This document shows, piece after piece, positions 18,333 to 27,181 of a stretch of DNA of 64,000 nucleotides (positions are counted from its first letter, which is position 1; every line of letters begins with the position of its first letter). A model generated the notes under the pieces. That model saw only the letters and a program-made list of their open reading frames with translations, was not told the origin of the DNA and did not search any database. The stretch lies in contig CAWGLZ010000004.1 in assembly GCA_963823535.1 (NCBI GenBank), positions 434,001 to 498,000 of the forward strand, written 5' to 3'. Origin of the DNA: RPQJ01 sp963823535 (lineage in GTDB: Bacteria; Pseudomonadota; Gammaproteobacteria; Steroidobacterales; Steroidobacteraceae). Made by a program: the position numbers and the translations under genes.

Positions 18333-19217
18333 TCAGAGGCCGCCAGCCTTCAGGGCTGCAATCCGCTCCTCGAGCGGCGGGTGGGTCATGAACAGCTTCT
18401 TCAGGCCGGTGGCGATGCCGCCCGAGATCCCGAACGCAGCCATCTTGTCGGGCAGGGGCCCGGCGTGGCGCTGCTGCAGCCGCTGCAGGGCACCGATCAT
18501 GTGCTCACGACCGGCCAGGCGTGCGCCGCCAGCGTCCGCGCGGAACTCCCGCTTCCTCGAGAACCACATCACGATGATCGTCGCGAGGAGGCCGAGGACC
18601 AGTTCGGCGATGATGGTGGTGATCCAGAATGCCGGGCCGTGCCCTTCCTCGTTCCTGAATACCACGCGGTCGACCGTGTGACCGACGACGCGCGCCAGGA
18701 AGATCACGAAGGTGTTCACGACGCCCTGGATGAGCGCCAGCGTCACCATGTCCCCGTTCGCGACGTGGCTTACCTCATGGGCGAGCACCGCCTCGGCTTC
18801 CTTCTGCGACATGCTGTTCAGCAGTCCGGTGCTGACGGCGACGAGCGCCGCGTCACGCCTGGCACCGGTCGCGAAGGCGTTCGGCTCGGGGGAGTCGAAC
18901 ACGCCCACCTCGGGCATCCCGATGCCCGCGAGCTGTGCCTGCTGACGCACCGTGCTGACCAGCCAGTTTTCAGCCGAATTCGCCGGCTGCGCAATGACCC
19001 GGACCCCCATCATCCGCTTGGCCGACCACTTGGAGATCGCCAGCGAAATGAAGGATCCGGTGAAGCCGACGATCGCCGCAAAGACGAGCAATGCCCCCAT
19101 GTCGAGGTCTACGCCGCGCTCGTCGAGGATGCCCTCGAAGCCGACCAGCCGCAGGATGATGCCCAGCAGCACGACGATGGCCAGGTTGGTGGCAAGGAAC
19201 AGCAGGATTCGTTTCAC
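18333..19217 (-). CDS. htpX: Heat-shock membrane protease HtpX
   Basis: The 294-residue M48 zinc metalloprotease degrades damaged inner-membrane proteins. It has the zinc motif in AEAVLAHEVSHVANGD (HEVSH), four hydrophobic segments, and the later zinc ligand region SRKREFRADAGGARLAG. The frame opens at a TTG (19232), but GGAG lies nine bases before the GTG at 19215-19217, and starting there gives VKRILLFLATNLAIVVLLG, which matches the usual HtpX amino end. A sigma-32-like promoter lies just upstream. Confidence 0.95.
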   Translation of the reverse strand: MKRILLFLATNLAIVVLLGIILRLVGFEGILDERGVDLDMGALLVFAAIVGFTGSFISLAISKWSAKRMMGVRVIAQPANSAENWLVSTVRQQAQLAGIGMPEVGVFDSPEPNAFATGARRDAALVAVSTGLLNSMSQKEAEAVLAHEVSHVANGDMVTLALIQGVVNTFVIFLARVVGHTVDRVVFRNEEGHGPAFWITTIIAELVLGLLATIIVMWFSRKREFRADAGGARLAGREHMIGALQRLQQRHAGPLPDKMAAFGISGGIATGLKKLFMTHPPLEERIAALKAGGL

Positions 19218-19256
19218 GATTCGTGTCTCCAACGGACGATCCGACGACCGTCTGTT

Positions 19257-19284
19257 CGGTGGGGGTGATCAACCGGGTTTCAAG
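19257..19284 (-). promoter_or_regulatory. Sigma-32-like heat-shock promoter of htpX
   Basis: On the minus strand the exact -35 word CTTGAAA (19278-19284) is followed after 13 bases by CCCCACCG (19257-19264), close to the sigma-32 consensus CCCCATNT. Transcription would start near 19249, giving a leader of about 30 nt before the htpX GTG. The match, spacing and position before a known heat-shock gene agree. Confidence 0.65.
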
Positions 19285-19485
19285 GTCCGCCGCATCCTCT
19301 TGACGGGGCACCGATCCGGACCCTGCCCGAAGCATACCGGACGGACAGAGCCTGCGGAATGCCGGGTCAGACCCGGCCGGCGGACTGGAGGTTCCCTGGC
19401 GCCGGCCCCCGGGCAGGGATTTGCCGCCCGACACCGTGGCGAGGTGACGCCGGTCTCCGGGCGCGTGATATACGTGGTCGTCCAT

Positions 19486-20409
19486 ATGGCACAGCGCAGG
19501 AAACCAGCCGCTCCGCCCGTGGCCGTCGCGCCCGAGGGGGGGCAGCGCATCGAGCGGGCCATCCGGGAACAGCAGCGGCTGCTGGCGGCCGCTGCGGCGG
19601 CGCTCGATGCCGCGGGCATGGAGGACGTGCATCACGGGCGAGTCGCCGCGCGGCGGCTGCGATCGATGCTGAAGACTTTCGGTCCCCTGTTCGAGCCCCG
19701 GCGGGCGCGCCTCTACCGGGTCGACCTGCGCAGCTTCGCCAGGTCGCTCGCGGGCGTCCGCGAGGCCGACGTGAGGCGCGAACTGCTGCTGGCGCTGCTC
19801 GGTGATGCCGAGGGAATCGACCTCGGGGAACGCAGGCAGCTCGAGGTGCTGCTCGAGGACCTGTGCATCGAGGCCCGCGAATCGATGCGCAGGCACCTGC
19901 GCGAGCCCGGCTGGATGGCGTTGCGGCGTGCGCTCGAGCGCCATGCCGCCAGTGACGGCCTGTTCCTCGGGCGGGATGCCGACCTCGGTCGCGTGATGCG
20001 ACTGGCAAAGCGGTCCTGGCGTCGTCCGGTCCGGTTGCTGGAGGGGCATCCCGCCACGGCAGCGGAACTGCACGAACTGCGCCTTGCGCTCAAGCACATC
20101 CGGTACGCGCTCGAGCCGCTGGCGGACCTTGCACCGCGCCCGACGGCGCGCCTGGTGCGACGCCTGCGCGCCGCCCAGGATCGCATCGGGGAGCATCGCG
20201 ACACGCTGCTGGCGGGTCACTGGGTGCGACTCAACGAACGACGGCTGGGACGGGCGCTCACCGCCCGCCTTGAGGCGACCCTCGCGCAGGAGGAGCGCCG
20301 CCTGCGGCGTCAGGCGGCCGGGAGCGGTCGCAAGCTGTTGCCGGCACTGGAGGCCTGGCGCAAGGCGACCCGCAAGCTCAGGAAAGCATCGAAGCCAGCT
20401 CGAGCGTGA
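19486..20409 (+). CDS. CHAD domain protein
   Basis: The 307-residue protein consists of one CHAD domain (conserved histidine alpha-helical domain). Typical segments are DVHHGRVAARRLRSMLKTFG near the start, READVRRELLLALLGDAEG and ELHELRLALKHIRYALEPLA in the second half, with many conserved His/Arg/Lys on helices. CHAD domains bind inorganic polyphosphate through this basic surface, often at polyphosphate granules; here there is no attached CYTH triphosphatase domain. The ATG at 19486 begins MAQRRKP; an in-frame GTG at 19465 is the alternative. It converges on the GNAT gene, overlapping its last 32 bases. Confidence 0.85.
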   Translation: MAQRRKPAAPPVAVAPEGGQRIERAIREQQRLLAAAAAALDAAGMEDVHHGRVAARRLRSMLKTFGPLFEPRRARLYRVDLRSFARSLAGVREADVRRELLLALLGDAEGIDLGERRQLEVLLEDLCIEARESMRRHLREPGWMALRRALERHAASDGLFLGRDADLGRVMRLAKRSWRRPVRLLEGHPATAAELHELRLALKHIRYALEPLADLAPRPTARLVRRLRAAQDRIGEHRDTLLAGHWVRLNERRLGRALTARLEATLAQEERRLRRQAAGSGRKLLPALEAWRKATRKLRKASKPARA

Positions 20410-20956
20410 CCTTCACCTGGCCGCCCGTGTTCGGTTCGGTGCGTGCGTCGAGGCCGAGCCGCCGCGCCCATTTGTGGATGCGCTGGTTCTCGGCCAGGGT
20501 CGACCCCTCCAGCGTGCGAATGCCGCGGTCCCAGGCCGCCTCGCCCAGGCTTCTCATCAGCTCGGTTGCTATGCCACGCCCCTGCCACGCGTCCGCGACG
20601 ACGACGGCGCATTCGGCTCGGTCCGTGTCGTCGATTCGCGCATACCGGCTCACGCCGATGAGGATGCCGTGCGGCGGTTCATCGAGCAGCGCACCGATGG
20701 CCAGCGTGTCGCGGTAGTCGAGGTCGAGCAGCCGGGCGGCCTCGGCGCGACTCACCTCGCGCGAGGAATACTGCAGCCGCAGATACAGTGTCTTCTCCGA
20801 GAGCCGGGCGATGAAGTCGAGTTCCCGGTCCAGGTCGTCGGGGCGCAAGGCCCGCATGCGGATCGGGGTGCCGTCCGAGGCGTGCCAGAGGTGCTCGAGC
20901 TCAGCCGGGTAGCCCGGAGGCGATGCAGGGGAGGCCGGTACGGACGGGTCTTTCAC
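20378..20956 (-). CDS. GNAT-family N-acetyltransferase
   Basis: The 192-residue protein is a GNAT fold. The amino part (IRMRALRPDDLDRELDFIAR, LSEKTLYLRLQY) resembles the acetyltransferase domain of PatZ/Pat protein-lysine acetyltransferases, and the acetyl-CoA loop is seen in VVADAWQGRGIATELMRSLG (Q-G-R-G-I-A). No regulatory domain is attached. The GTG start (20954-20956) overlaps the TGA that ends the acidic reading frame of the upstream gene (20953-20955), a GTGA coupling that helps decide which frame of that gene is real. The substrate is unknown. Confidence 0.88.
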   Translation of the reverse strand: MKDPSVPASPASPPGYPAELEHLWHASDGTPIRMRALRPDDLDRELDFIARLSEKTLYLRLQYSSREVSRAEAARLLDLDYRDTLAIGALLDEPPHGILIGVSRYARIDDTDRAECAVVVADAWQGRGIATELMRSLGEAAWDRGIRTLEGSTLAENQRIHKWARRLGLDARTEPNTGGQVKVTLELASMLS

Positions 20957-21283
20957 TCACGGTCACGGTATTCGTCGTCTTCGTCGTCGTAGTCTTCGTC
21001 CCAGTCGTCGCTCGTCCTCGTCCTCGTCCTCGTCGTCGTCCCAGTCCTCGTCCTCGTCCTCTTCATCGAGGTCTTCCCCCTCGTCCACCCAGCCCTCGGG
21101 CTCCGCGGCCAGCTCGAGGTCGAGTTCGTTCCAGGCGTCGACGTCGAGGTCCTCGACCTCGCCGTCGAGCCACTGGATGCGGACGAGTGCATCGTCCGGG
21201 TCCACGCTCACGACCTTGAACAGGTCCTCACGATCCAGATCCTCGTACCATTGTCCCGTTTCCGGGTCGTAATCGCGGCTCAC
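20953..21283 (-). CDS. DUF6763-like acidic protein, frameshifted near 21010
   Basis: The N-terminal part, from a GTG at 21281-21283, reads VSRDYDPETGQWYEDLDRED, then LFKVVSVDPDDALVRIQWLD and VDAWNELDLELAAEPEGWVD. This resembles the small DUF6763 family of gammaproteobacteria, of unknown function. An Asp/Glu-rich tail follows. In the frame as given the tail changes to a basic run ending at 20963; skipping one base at about 21010 restores an acidic tail (DDWDEDYDDEDDEYRDRE) that stops at 20953-20955 and couples to the GNAT start. The corrected product would be 109 residues. The open frame also extends upstream to 21475, but this would run through the acyl-CoA dehydrogenase promoter. I read this as one gene with a +1 frameshift; error or programmed shift cannot be told apart here. 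Confidence 0.72.
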
Positions 21284-21443
21284 GAGCGTGTCCTCGGCGG
21301 AAAGATCGGGTGATTTCGCGGGGTCGGCGTGCGCCCAACTATACGGTCCGCTCCCGAGGGCAGGCAACCGGAACTCACTTACGGTCGGCCAGGCCAACGT
21401 CGCGTAAAATCGCCCACAAGGTAAGGAACAGGAAGGACACGCC

Positions 21444-23243
21444 GTGTACTCGTATCGCGCTCCGCTCCGTGACATCCGTTTCGTGGTCCATGAAGTGCTC
21501 GACTTTGAGAAGCATTACCGCTCGTTTGGCCGCGAGGAACTCAACCGGGACCTGCTCGAGGGCATCCTGGAGGAGGGGGCCCGCTTCGCCGAGACGGTGC
21601 TCGCACCCACCAACCGGATCGGCGACGAGCACGGGCTGCGCTTCGAGGACGGTCAGGTGCTGACGCCCCCGGGCTTCAAGGAAGCCTACGACCGATACTG
21701 CGAGGACGGCTGGATCACCATGACCGCCGACCCGGAATGGGGCGGGCAGGGCTTGCCTGGCGGGTTCTCCCTGGCGTTCAGCGAGATGCTCGTCTCGGGC
21801 AACATGGCCTGGAAGATGTATTCCGGGCTGACCGAGAGCGCCAGCCTGACCATCGAGGCGCACGGCTCGGACGACCTCAAGCGGCGATACCTGCCAAAGA
21901 TGGTGTCGGGCGAGTGGTCGGGCACCATGTGCCTGACGGAAGCGCAATCCGGCACGGACCTCGGGATCCTGCGGACCCGGGCAGAGCCGCGGGGCGATGG
22001 TTCGTACGCGGTCTCCGGCACCAAGATCTTCATCACCGCCGGCGAGCACGACCTGACCGAGAACATCGTCCACCTCGTGCTGGCGCGGCTGCCGGACGCC
22101 CCTGCGGGCACCAAGGGCATCAGCCTGTTCGTGGTACCGAAGTTCCTGCCGGACGAGGCGGGCAAGGTCGGCGCCGACAACGGCGTGAAGTGCGGCTCCA
22201 TCGAGCACAAGATGGGCATTCACGCCTCTCCGACCTGCGTCATGCATTTCAACGACTCCGTCGGCTGGCTGCTCGGCAAGCCGAACGAGGGCCTGGCATG
22301 CATGTTCACGATGATGAACCACGCCCGCCTCGGAGTCGGACTGCAGGGCCAGGGCGTGTCGGAACTCGCCCTGCAGGCGTCGATCGCCTATGCGAACGAC
22401 CGGCTCCAGGGGCGCTCGCTCACCGGCGCCAAGCTGCCGGACAAGGCCGCGGACCCGATCATCGTCCACCCCGACGTGCGCCGCATGCTGCTCACGCAGA
22501 AGGCCTTCGTGGAGGGCGGCCGCGTGCTCTGCTTCCTCACCGGTCGGGAGATCGACAGCCTGCACCTCAATCCCGATCCCGACGCACGCCAGCGCTCGAG
22601 CGACCTGGTCGCATTCCTCACCCCGATCGTCAAGGCGTTTCTCACGGACGCCTCGATGGAGGTCACCAGCCTCGCGGTGCAGGTCCATGGCGGCCATGGC
22701 TTCATCCGCGAAACGGGCGTGGAGCAACTGATGCGCGACGCGCGCATCACGCCGATCTACGAGGGCACCAACGGCATCCAGGCACTCGACCTGCTGGGTC
22801 GCAAGGTGTTCGGCACGGGCGGAAAGAGCGTGCAGATGATGACCGCCCGCATCCGGGAGGCCATCGAGAAGTTCGGCGGGCAGTCCGATGTGGCGCCACT
22901 GGCGGCGGAACTGGGCAAGCGGCTCGAGCAGTGGGGCCGTCTTACCGCCGAACTGGGGGCGGCAGCCATGAAGAATCCCGAGGAGGTCGGCGCCGCCGCC
23001 ACCGACTACCTGCAGTTTTCGGGCTACGTCTGCCTCGGCTGGTGCTGGCTCGCGGCGGCAGGGGTGGCGTCGAAAAAACTCGCGGAGGGCGGCAGCGAGG
23101 TCGATTTCTACCGGGCGAAGCTCGTCACGGCGCAGCACTATTTTGACCGGATCCTGCCGCGTGCAGACGCGCATGCCGCGGCCGCACGCGCCGGTTCGGC
23201 CGGACTGATGTCGCTGCCCGCCGAGCACTTCGCCTTCGCATGA
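21444..23243 (+). CDS. Acyl-CoA dehydrogenase, DmdC-like long form
   Basis: The 599-residue flavoprotein has the long form of the acyl-CoA dehydrogenase fold: an N-terminal extension (residues 1-60), the alpha and beta domains with GTMCLTEAQSGTDLGILRTR and SGTKIFITAGEHDL, the C-terminal domain with QVHGGHGFIRETGVEQLMRD and the active-site base region ITPIYEGTNGIQALDLLGRK, plus an extra C-terminal domain of about 120 residues. This architecture is that of 3-methylmercaptopropionyl-CoA dehydrogenase (DmdC) and its many homologues; the substrate is not fixed by sequence. The GTG start at 21444 has GGAAGGA six bases upstream. It overlaps proB by 4 bases (ATGA). Confidence 0.93.
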   Translation: MYSYRAPLRDIRFVVHEVLDFEKHYRSFGREELNRDLLEGILEEGARFAETVLAPTNRIGDEHGLRFEDGQVLTPPGFKEAYDRYCEDGWITMTADPEWGGQGLPGGFSLAFSEMLVSGNMAWKMYSGLTESASLTIEAHGSDDLKRRYLPKMVSGEWSGTMCLTEAQSGTDLGILRTRAEPRGDGSYAVSGTKIFITAGEHDLTENIVHLVLARLPDAPAGTKGISLFVVPKFLPDEAGKVGADNGVKCGSIEHKMGIHASPTCVMHFNDSVGWLLGKPNEGLACMFTMMNHARLGVGLQGQGVSELALQASIAYANDRLQGRSLTGAKLPDKAADPIIVHPDVRRMLLTQKAFVEGGRVLCFLTGREIDSLHLNPDPDARQRSSDLVAFLTPIVKAFLTDASMEVTSLAVQVHGGHGFIRETGVEQLMRDARITPIYEGTNGIQALDLLGRKVFGTGGKSVQMMTARIREAIEKFGGQSDVAPLAAELGKRLEQWGRLTAELGAAAMKNPEEVGAAATDYLQFSGYVCLGWCWLAAAGVASKKLAEGGSEVDFYRAKLVTAQHYFDRILPRADAHAAAARAGSAGLMSLPAEHFAFA

Positions 23244-24376
23244 TTCCGGCAGCCGTGGCCGGTCCCTCGCGCCTCGCCGCGGCGAAGCGGGTGGTGGTCA
23301 AGATCGGATCGGCGCTGCTGGTCGACGGAGCGTCCGGGCAGGTGAGCCGGGCGTGGCTCGATGCGCTGGCGGACGACATCGTCGGGCTGCGCGAGCGCGG
23401 TCAGGAGGTCGTGCTCGTGTCCTCCGGGGCCATTGCGCTCGGTCGGCGCGAGCTCGGCCTCGCGCCGGGCAGGCTCAGGCTGGAGGAGAGCCAGGCGGCC
23501 GCGGCCGTGGGACAGATCCGGCTGGCGCACGCCTGGAAGGAGGTCCTCGAGGCGCGCGGCGTCACCGTGGCGCAGGTGCTGCTGACGCTCGGGGATACCG
23601 AGCAGCGGCGACGCTACCTCAACGCGCGCAATACGCTCACGGCGCTGTTGCGGCTCGGTGCGGTCCCGGTCATCAACGAGAACGACACGGTCGCGACGGC
23701 CGAGATCCGTTACGGTGACAACGACCGGCTGGCGGCGCGCGTCGCGCAGATGGTGAGCGCCGACTGCCTGGTGCTGCTGTCGGATGTCGACGGGCTCTAT
23801 ACGGCCGACCCGACGCGCGTGCCGGAGGCCGAGTTCATCCCCGAGGTGACGCGCATCACCGCCGAGATCGAGGGCATGGCGGGCGGGTCGGCCTCGGATG
23901 TGGGCTCGGGCGGCATGGCGACCAAGATCATGGCCGCCAGGATTGCCGTCGCCGCCGGATGCCATCTGTGCATCGCCGCGGGCCGCGAGCTGCACCCGTT
24001 GCGGCGGGTCGAATCGGGTGCGCGCTGTACGTGGTTCGTGGCCGAGGCCTCGCCGGTGACGGTACGCAAGCAATGGATCGCCGGGATGCTGGCGCCGGCC
24101 GGCGAGCTGCACGTCGACGCGGGCGCGGCCCGTGCGCTGCGCGCCGGACGCAGCCTGCTGCCCGCGGGCGTGGTGCGCATCGGCGGCCGCTTCGACCGCG
24201 GCGACGCCGTGGTCGTGCGCGACCCCGACGGCGTCGAGATTGCTCGCGGACTCACCGCCTATTCGAGCGCCGATGCTGCGCGGATCTGCGGGCGGCGCAG
24301 CGCGGAGCTCGAGGCGCTTCTCGGCTATCGCGGCCGCGACGAAGTGATCCACCGCGACGACCTGGTGCTCGCATGA
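23240..24376 (+). CDS. proB: Glutamate 5-kinase
   Basis: The 378-residue enzyme phosphorylates L-glutamate to gamma-glutamyl phosphate, the first step of proline synthesis. The amino-acid kinase domain covers residues 1-260: VVVKIGSALLV, VSSGAIALGRRELGL, PVINENDTVATAEIRYGDND and SDVDGLYTADPTRVPEAEF. A C-terminal PUA domain (about 285-365) is present, as in E. coli ProB. The ATG overlaps the acyl-CoA dehydrogenase stop and its own TGA overlaps the proA ATG, so the three genes are coupled. Feedback inhibition by proline is known for the family. Confidence 0.97.
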   Translation: MIPAAVAGPSRLAAAKRVVVKIGSALLVDGASGQVSRAWLDALADDIVGLRERGQEVVLVSSGAIALGRRELGLAPGRLRLEESQAAAAVGQIRLAHAWKEVLEARGVTVAQVLLTLGDTEQRRRYLNARNTLTALLRLGAVPVINENDTVATAEIRYGDNDRLAARVAQMVSADCLVLLSDVDGLYTADPTRVPEAEFIPEVTRITAEIEGMAGGSASDVGSGGMATKIMAARIAVAAGCHLCIAAGRELHPLRRVESGARCTWFVAEASPVTVRKQWIAGMLAPAGELHVDAGAARALRAGRSLLPAGVVRIGGRFDRGDAVVVRDPDGVEIARGLTAYSSADAARICGRRSAELEALLGYRGRDEVIHRDDLVLA

Positions 24377-25641
24377 CGGTCGAGGACATCGCCGGCCTGA
24401 TGACGTCGATCGGGCACGCGGCCGTGGGGGCCGCGCAGGAACTCGCCTTCGCCCGGACCGGGCAGAAGGATGCCGCGCTCCACGCCGCCGCGCGTGCGCT
24501 GCGTGCGCGCGCCGGCGAGGTCCTCGCGGCCAACGCAATCGACATGCAAGCCGCGCGGGCGGCCGGCCTCGGTGCGGCGATGCTCGATCGACTCGAACTC
24601 GACGCGGACCGGGTGGAGGCACTGGCGTCCGGCGTCGAGGACGTGGCGCGGCTGCCGGATCCGATCGGAACCGTGCTCGCCGAGTGGACGCGTCCGAATG
24701 GCCTGCACATCCAGCGCGTGCGGGTGCCGCTCGGCGTGATCGGCATCATCTACGAGAGCCGTCCGAACGTGACGGCCGACGCGGGTGCCTTGTGCCTGAA
24801 GTCGGGCAACGCTTCGATCCTGCGCGGCGGCAGCGAGGGTCATCGTTCGAGCGCGGCCATCCACGCCTGCCTGGTCGACGGCCTGCTCGAGGCCGGCCTG
24901 TCGCCGGCCTGCATCCAGTGCGTGCCGACGACGGACCGTGCGGCGGTCGGCTACATGCTGTCCGCGATGACGGACAGCATCGACGTGATCGTGCCTCGGG
25001 GCGGCAAGAGCCTCATCGCGCGGGTACAGCAGGAGGCACGGGTGCCCGTGATCGGACACCTCGAGGGCAACTGTCACGTCTACGTGGACCGCGGCGCCGA
25101 CCTCCGCATGGCACGCGAGATCGTGCTGAACGCCAAGTTGCGGCGGACCGGCATCTGCGGCGCGGCCGAGACCCTGCTGGTGGACGAGGGCTGCGCCGAA
25201 ACGCACCTCGGGCCGATCGTCCGTGACCTGCTCGAGGCGGGCTGCGAGGTGCGGGGGGACGAGGCGGTCCGGCGCGTCGACGCACGGGTCCGGCCGGCCA
25301 CGGAGGACGACTGGTACACCGAATACCTCGACTCGATCATTGCGGCACGGGTCGTGCGCGGTGTCGACGACGCCATCGCCCACATCGCGCGCTACGGCTC
25401 GGCGCACACGGAGTCGATCGTCACCGGGAACGAGGTGGCGGCGGAAAAGTTCCTCTCGAGAGTGGACAGCGCGATCGTGCTGCACAACGCGTCGACGCAG
25501 TTCGCGGACGGCGGACAGTTCGGCATGGGCGCGGAGATCGGGATCTCCACCGATCGCTTCCACGCCCGCGGGCCGGTCGGTGTCGAGCAGCTGACGAGCT
25601 ACAAGTACGTCGTACGCGGGGCGGGCCAGGTCAGGCCCTGA
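24373..25641 (+). CDS. proA: Gamma-glutamyl phosphate reductase
   Basis: The 422-residue enzyme reduces gamma-glutamyl phosphate with NADPH to glutamate semialdehyde, the second step of proline synthesis. Typical segments are VPLGVIGIIYESRPNVTADA, CLKSGNASILRGGSE, IDVIVPRGGKSLIARVQQEA, the active-site region NAKLRRTGICGAAETLLVDE with the catalytic Cys, and GPVGVEQLTSYKYVVRG at the end. The ATG at 24373 overlaps the proB stop (ATGA). The longer open frame upstream is antiphase to proB and is rejected. Its last 11 bases overlap the convergent MoaE-MoeB-rhodanese gene. Confidence 0.97.
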   Translation: MTVEDIAGLMTSIGHAAVGAAQELAFARTGQKDAALHAAARALRARAGEVLAANAIDMQAARAAGLGAAMLDRLELDADRVEALASGVEDVARLPDPIGTVLAEWTRPNGLHIQRVRVPLGVIGIIYESRPNVTADAGALCLKSGNASILRGGSEGHRSSAAIHACLVDGLLEAGLSPACIQCVPTTDRAAVGYMLSAMTDSIDVIVPRGGKSLIARVQQEARVPVIGHLEGNCHVYVDRGADLRMAREIVLNAKLRRTGICGAAETLLVDEGCAETHLGPIVRDLLEAGCEVRGDEAVRRVDARVRPATEDDWYTEYLDSIIAARVVRGVDDAIAHIARYGSAHTESIVTGNEVAAEKFLSRVDSAIVLHNASTQFADGGQFGMGAEIGISTDRFHARGPVGVEQLTSYKYVVRGAGQVRP

Positions 25642-27181
25642 GCGCCGCGAGTCCGCCGCGCATCGAGAACACGCCGGCATGCCCCTGTGCACGCAGGTGT
25701 TCCGCCAGCGCCAGGCTGCGCACGCCGTGGGCACAGACCACCAGGTAGCGCCCTTCGGCCGGGAAGGACGCGCGTCCGTTGACGATCTCGCTCAGCGGAA
25801 GGTGGGACTGGATGAGCGCCTCGGGAGCGTCGTGGCGGCGTTCCCAGGGCTCGCGGATGTCGACGAGCTCGAATCCCGACGCGCGGGCTTCGGCCAGCGA
25901 CCCGAACTCGAGTTCGAGGGGGGCATCGGTCGCGGCGTCGGACCGGCCGGGGCGATCGTGCCGGCAGGCCGGGTCCCGGCGCGCGGTCACGCGGTGCGTT
26001 TCCAGCGACAGGAGATCCACCATCAGCAGCCCCGGAACGTCCGCTTCGTCCAGCCCGAGGATCCGCTTCAGCGCCTGCATGGCCTGCAGCGCGCCCAGCG
26101 TCCCCGGGACCGGACCGAGCACCCCCGCCTGCGCACAGTTGCCGACCAGCCCGTCGCGCGGCGCCTCCGGCCAGAGACAGCGCAGGCAGGGCCAGTCCGG
26201 CTCGGGTCGATAGACCTGCAGCTGCCCTTCGTACTGGTGGACGCTGGCGAAGACCGCCGGGAGCGCGGCGCGGACCACCGCGTCATTGACGAGGAACTTG
26301 GCGCGGAAGTTGTCCGTGCATTCGACGACGAGGTCGTACGAGCCGACGAGATCGTCGATGTTCTCGACCGTCGCGTCGGTGTCGAACACCTCGAGGTGCG
26401 CGTCACCGTTGATGCCGGCGAGTCGTTCGGCGGCGACCACCGCCTTGGGCCGTCCGACGTCCGCGATGCCGTAGAGCGGCTGCCGGTGCAGGTTGCTGCC
26501 CTCGACGACGTCGCCGTCCACGATGCCGATGCGGCCGACACCCGCGGCCGCCAGGTATTGAAGAACGGGGACGCCGAGACCGCCTGCCCCGACGACCAGC
26601 ACTGACGAGGCGGCGAGCCGCGCCTGGCCGGCCGCACCGACCTCGGGCAACGCCGTCTGCCTCGAGTAGTCGTGCACGAACGCCACGCGTTCGTCGTCGC
26701 TGCCCGCGTGTTCGTGCCCGGTGTGTCCCGGATGGTCGTGGTGGTCGTGCGCGGCGGCGGCGCAGCGTTCGCAGTTCACCCAGCCGGAGTCGCCGTCGGT
26801 GTAGTGCTCCTTCTTCCAGATCGGAACGCGGTGCTTCACCTCGTCGATGATGTACCGGCAGGCGGCAAAGGCCTCGCCGCGATGCGCGGCGCTGACCCCG
26901 ACCCAGACCGCGAGTTCACCGATCTCGAGTGCACCGACCCGGTGCACGCAGGCGGCGCGCGACACGCCGAAACGCTCAACGGCCTCGGCGACGATGCGCT
27001 CGCCCTCGCGGATCCCCAGTGCCTCGAATGCCTCGTACTCGAGACGATGTACGCGGCGTCCCTCGTTGTGGTCCCGCACCCAGCCCTCGAAACTCGCGTA
27101 GCCACCGGCCGTGGGATCCTCGAGGCCGGCCCGATAGCGCTCCGGCGCCAGCGGCTCGGTGCTGAAACCGAATGCCTGCAT
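25631..27181 (-). CDS. moaE-moeB: MoaE-MoeB-rhodanese trifunctional fusion
   Basis: The 516-residue protein joins three molybdopterin-related domains. Residues 1-135 are the molybdopterin synthase large subunit MoaE (GYASFEGWVRDHNEGR, HRVGALEIGE, VPIWKKEHY). Residues 137-160 form a Cys/His-rich linker (two Cys at 137 and 140, then AHDHHDHPGHTGHEHAG). Residues 165-410 are a MoeB/ThiF adenylyltransferase with VLVVGAGGLGVPVLQYLAAA, SNLHRQPLYG and ECTDNFRAKFLVND; the zinc pair CLRC (332-335) is present, but the second pair is only C406 with H408. Residues 425-516 are a rhodanese domain with Cys483 in VVCAHGVRS. It could adenylate MoaD, load sulfur and complete molybdopterin on one chain. The ATG overlaps the moaD stop by one base. 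Confidence 0.93.
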   Translation of the reverse strand: MQAFGFSTEPLAPERYRAGLEDPTAGGYASFEGWVRDHNEGRRVHRLEYEAFEALGIREGERIVAEAVERFGVSRAACVHRVGALEIGELAVWVGVSAAHRGEAFAACRYIIDEVKHRVPIWKKEHYTDGDSGWVNCERCAAAAHDHHDHPGHTGHEHAGSDDERVAFVHDYSRQTALPEVGAAGQARLAASSVLVVGAGGLGVPVLQYLAAAGVGRIGIVDGDVVEGSNLHRQPLYGIADVGRPKAVVAAERLAGINGDAHLEVFDTDATVENIDDLVGSYDLVVECTDNFRAKFLVNDAVVRAALPAVFASVHQYEGQLQVYRPEPDWPCLRCLWPEAPRDGLVGNCAQAGVLGPVPGTLGALQAMQALKRILGLDEADVPGLLMVDLLSLETHRVTARRDPACRHDRPGRSDAATDAPLELEFGSLAEARASGFELVDIREPWERRHDAPEALIQSHLPLSEIVNGRASFPAEGRYLVVCAHGVRSLALAEHLRAQGHAGVFSMRGGLAALRA

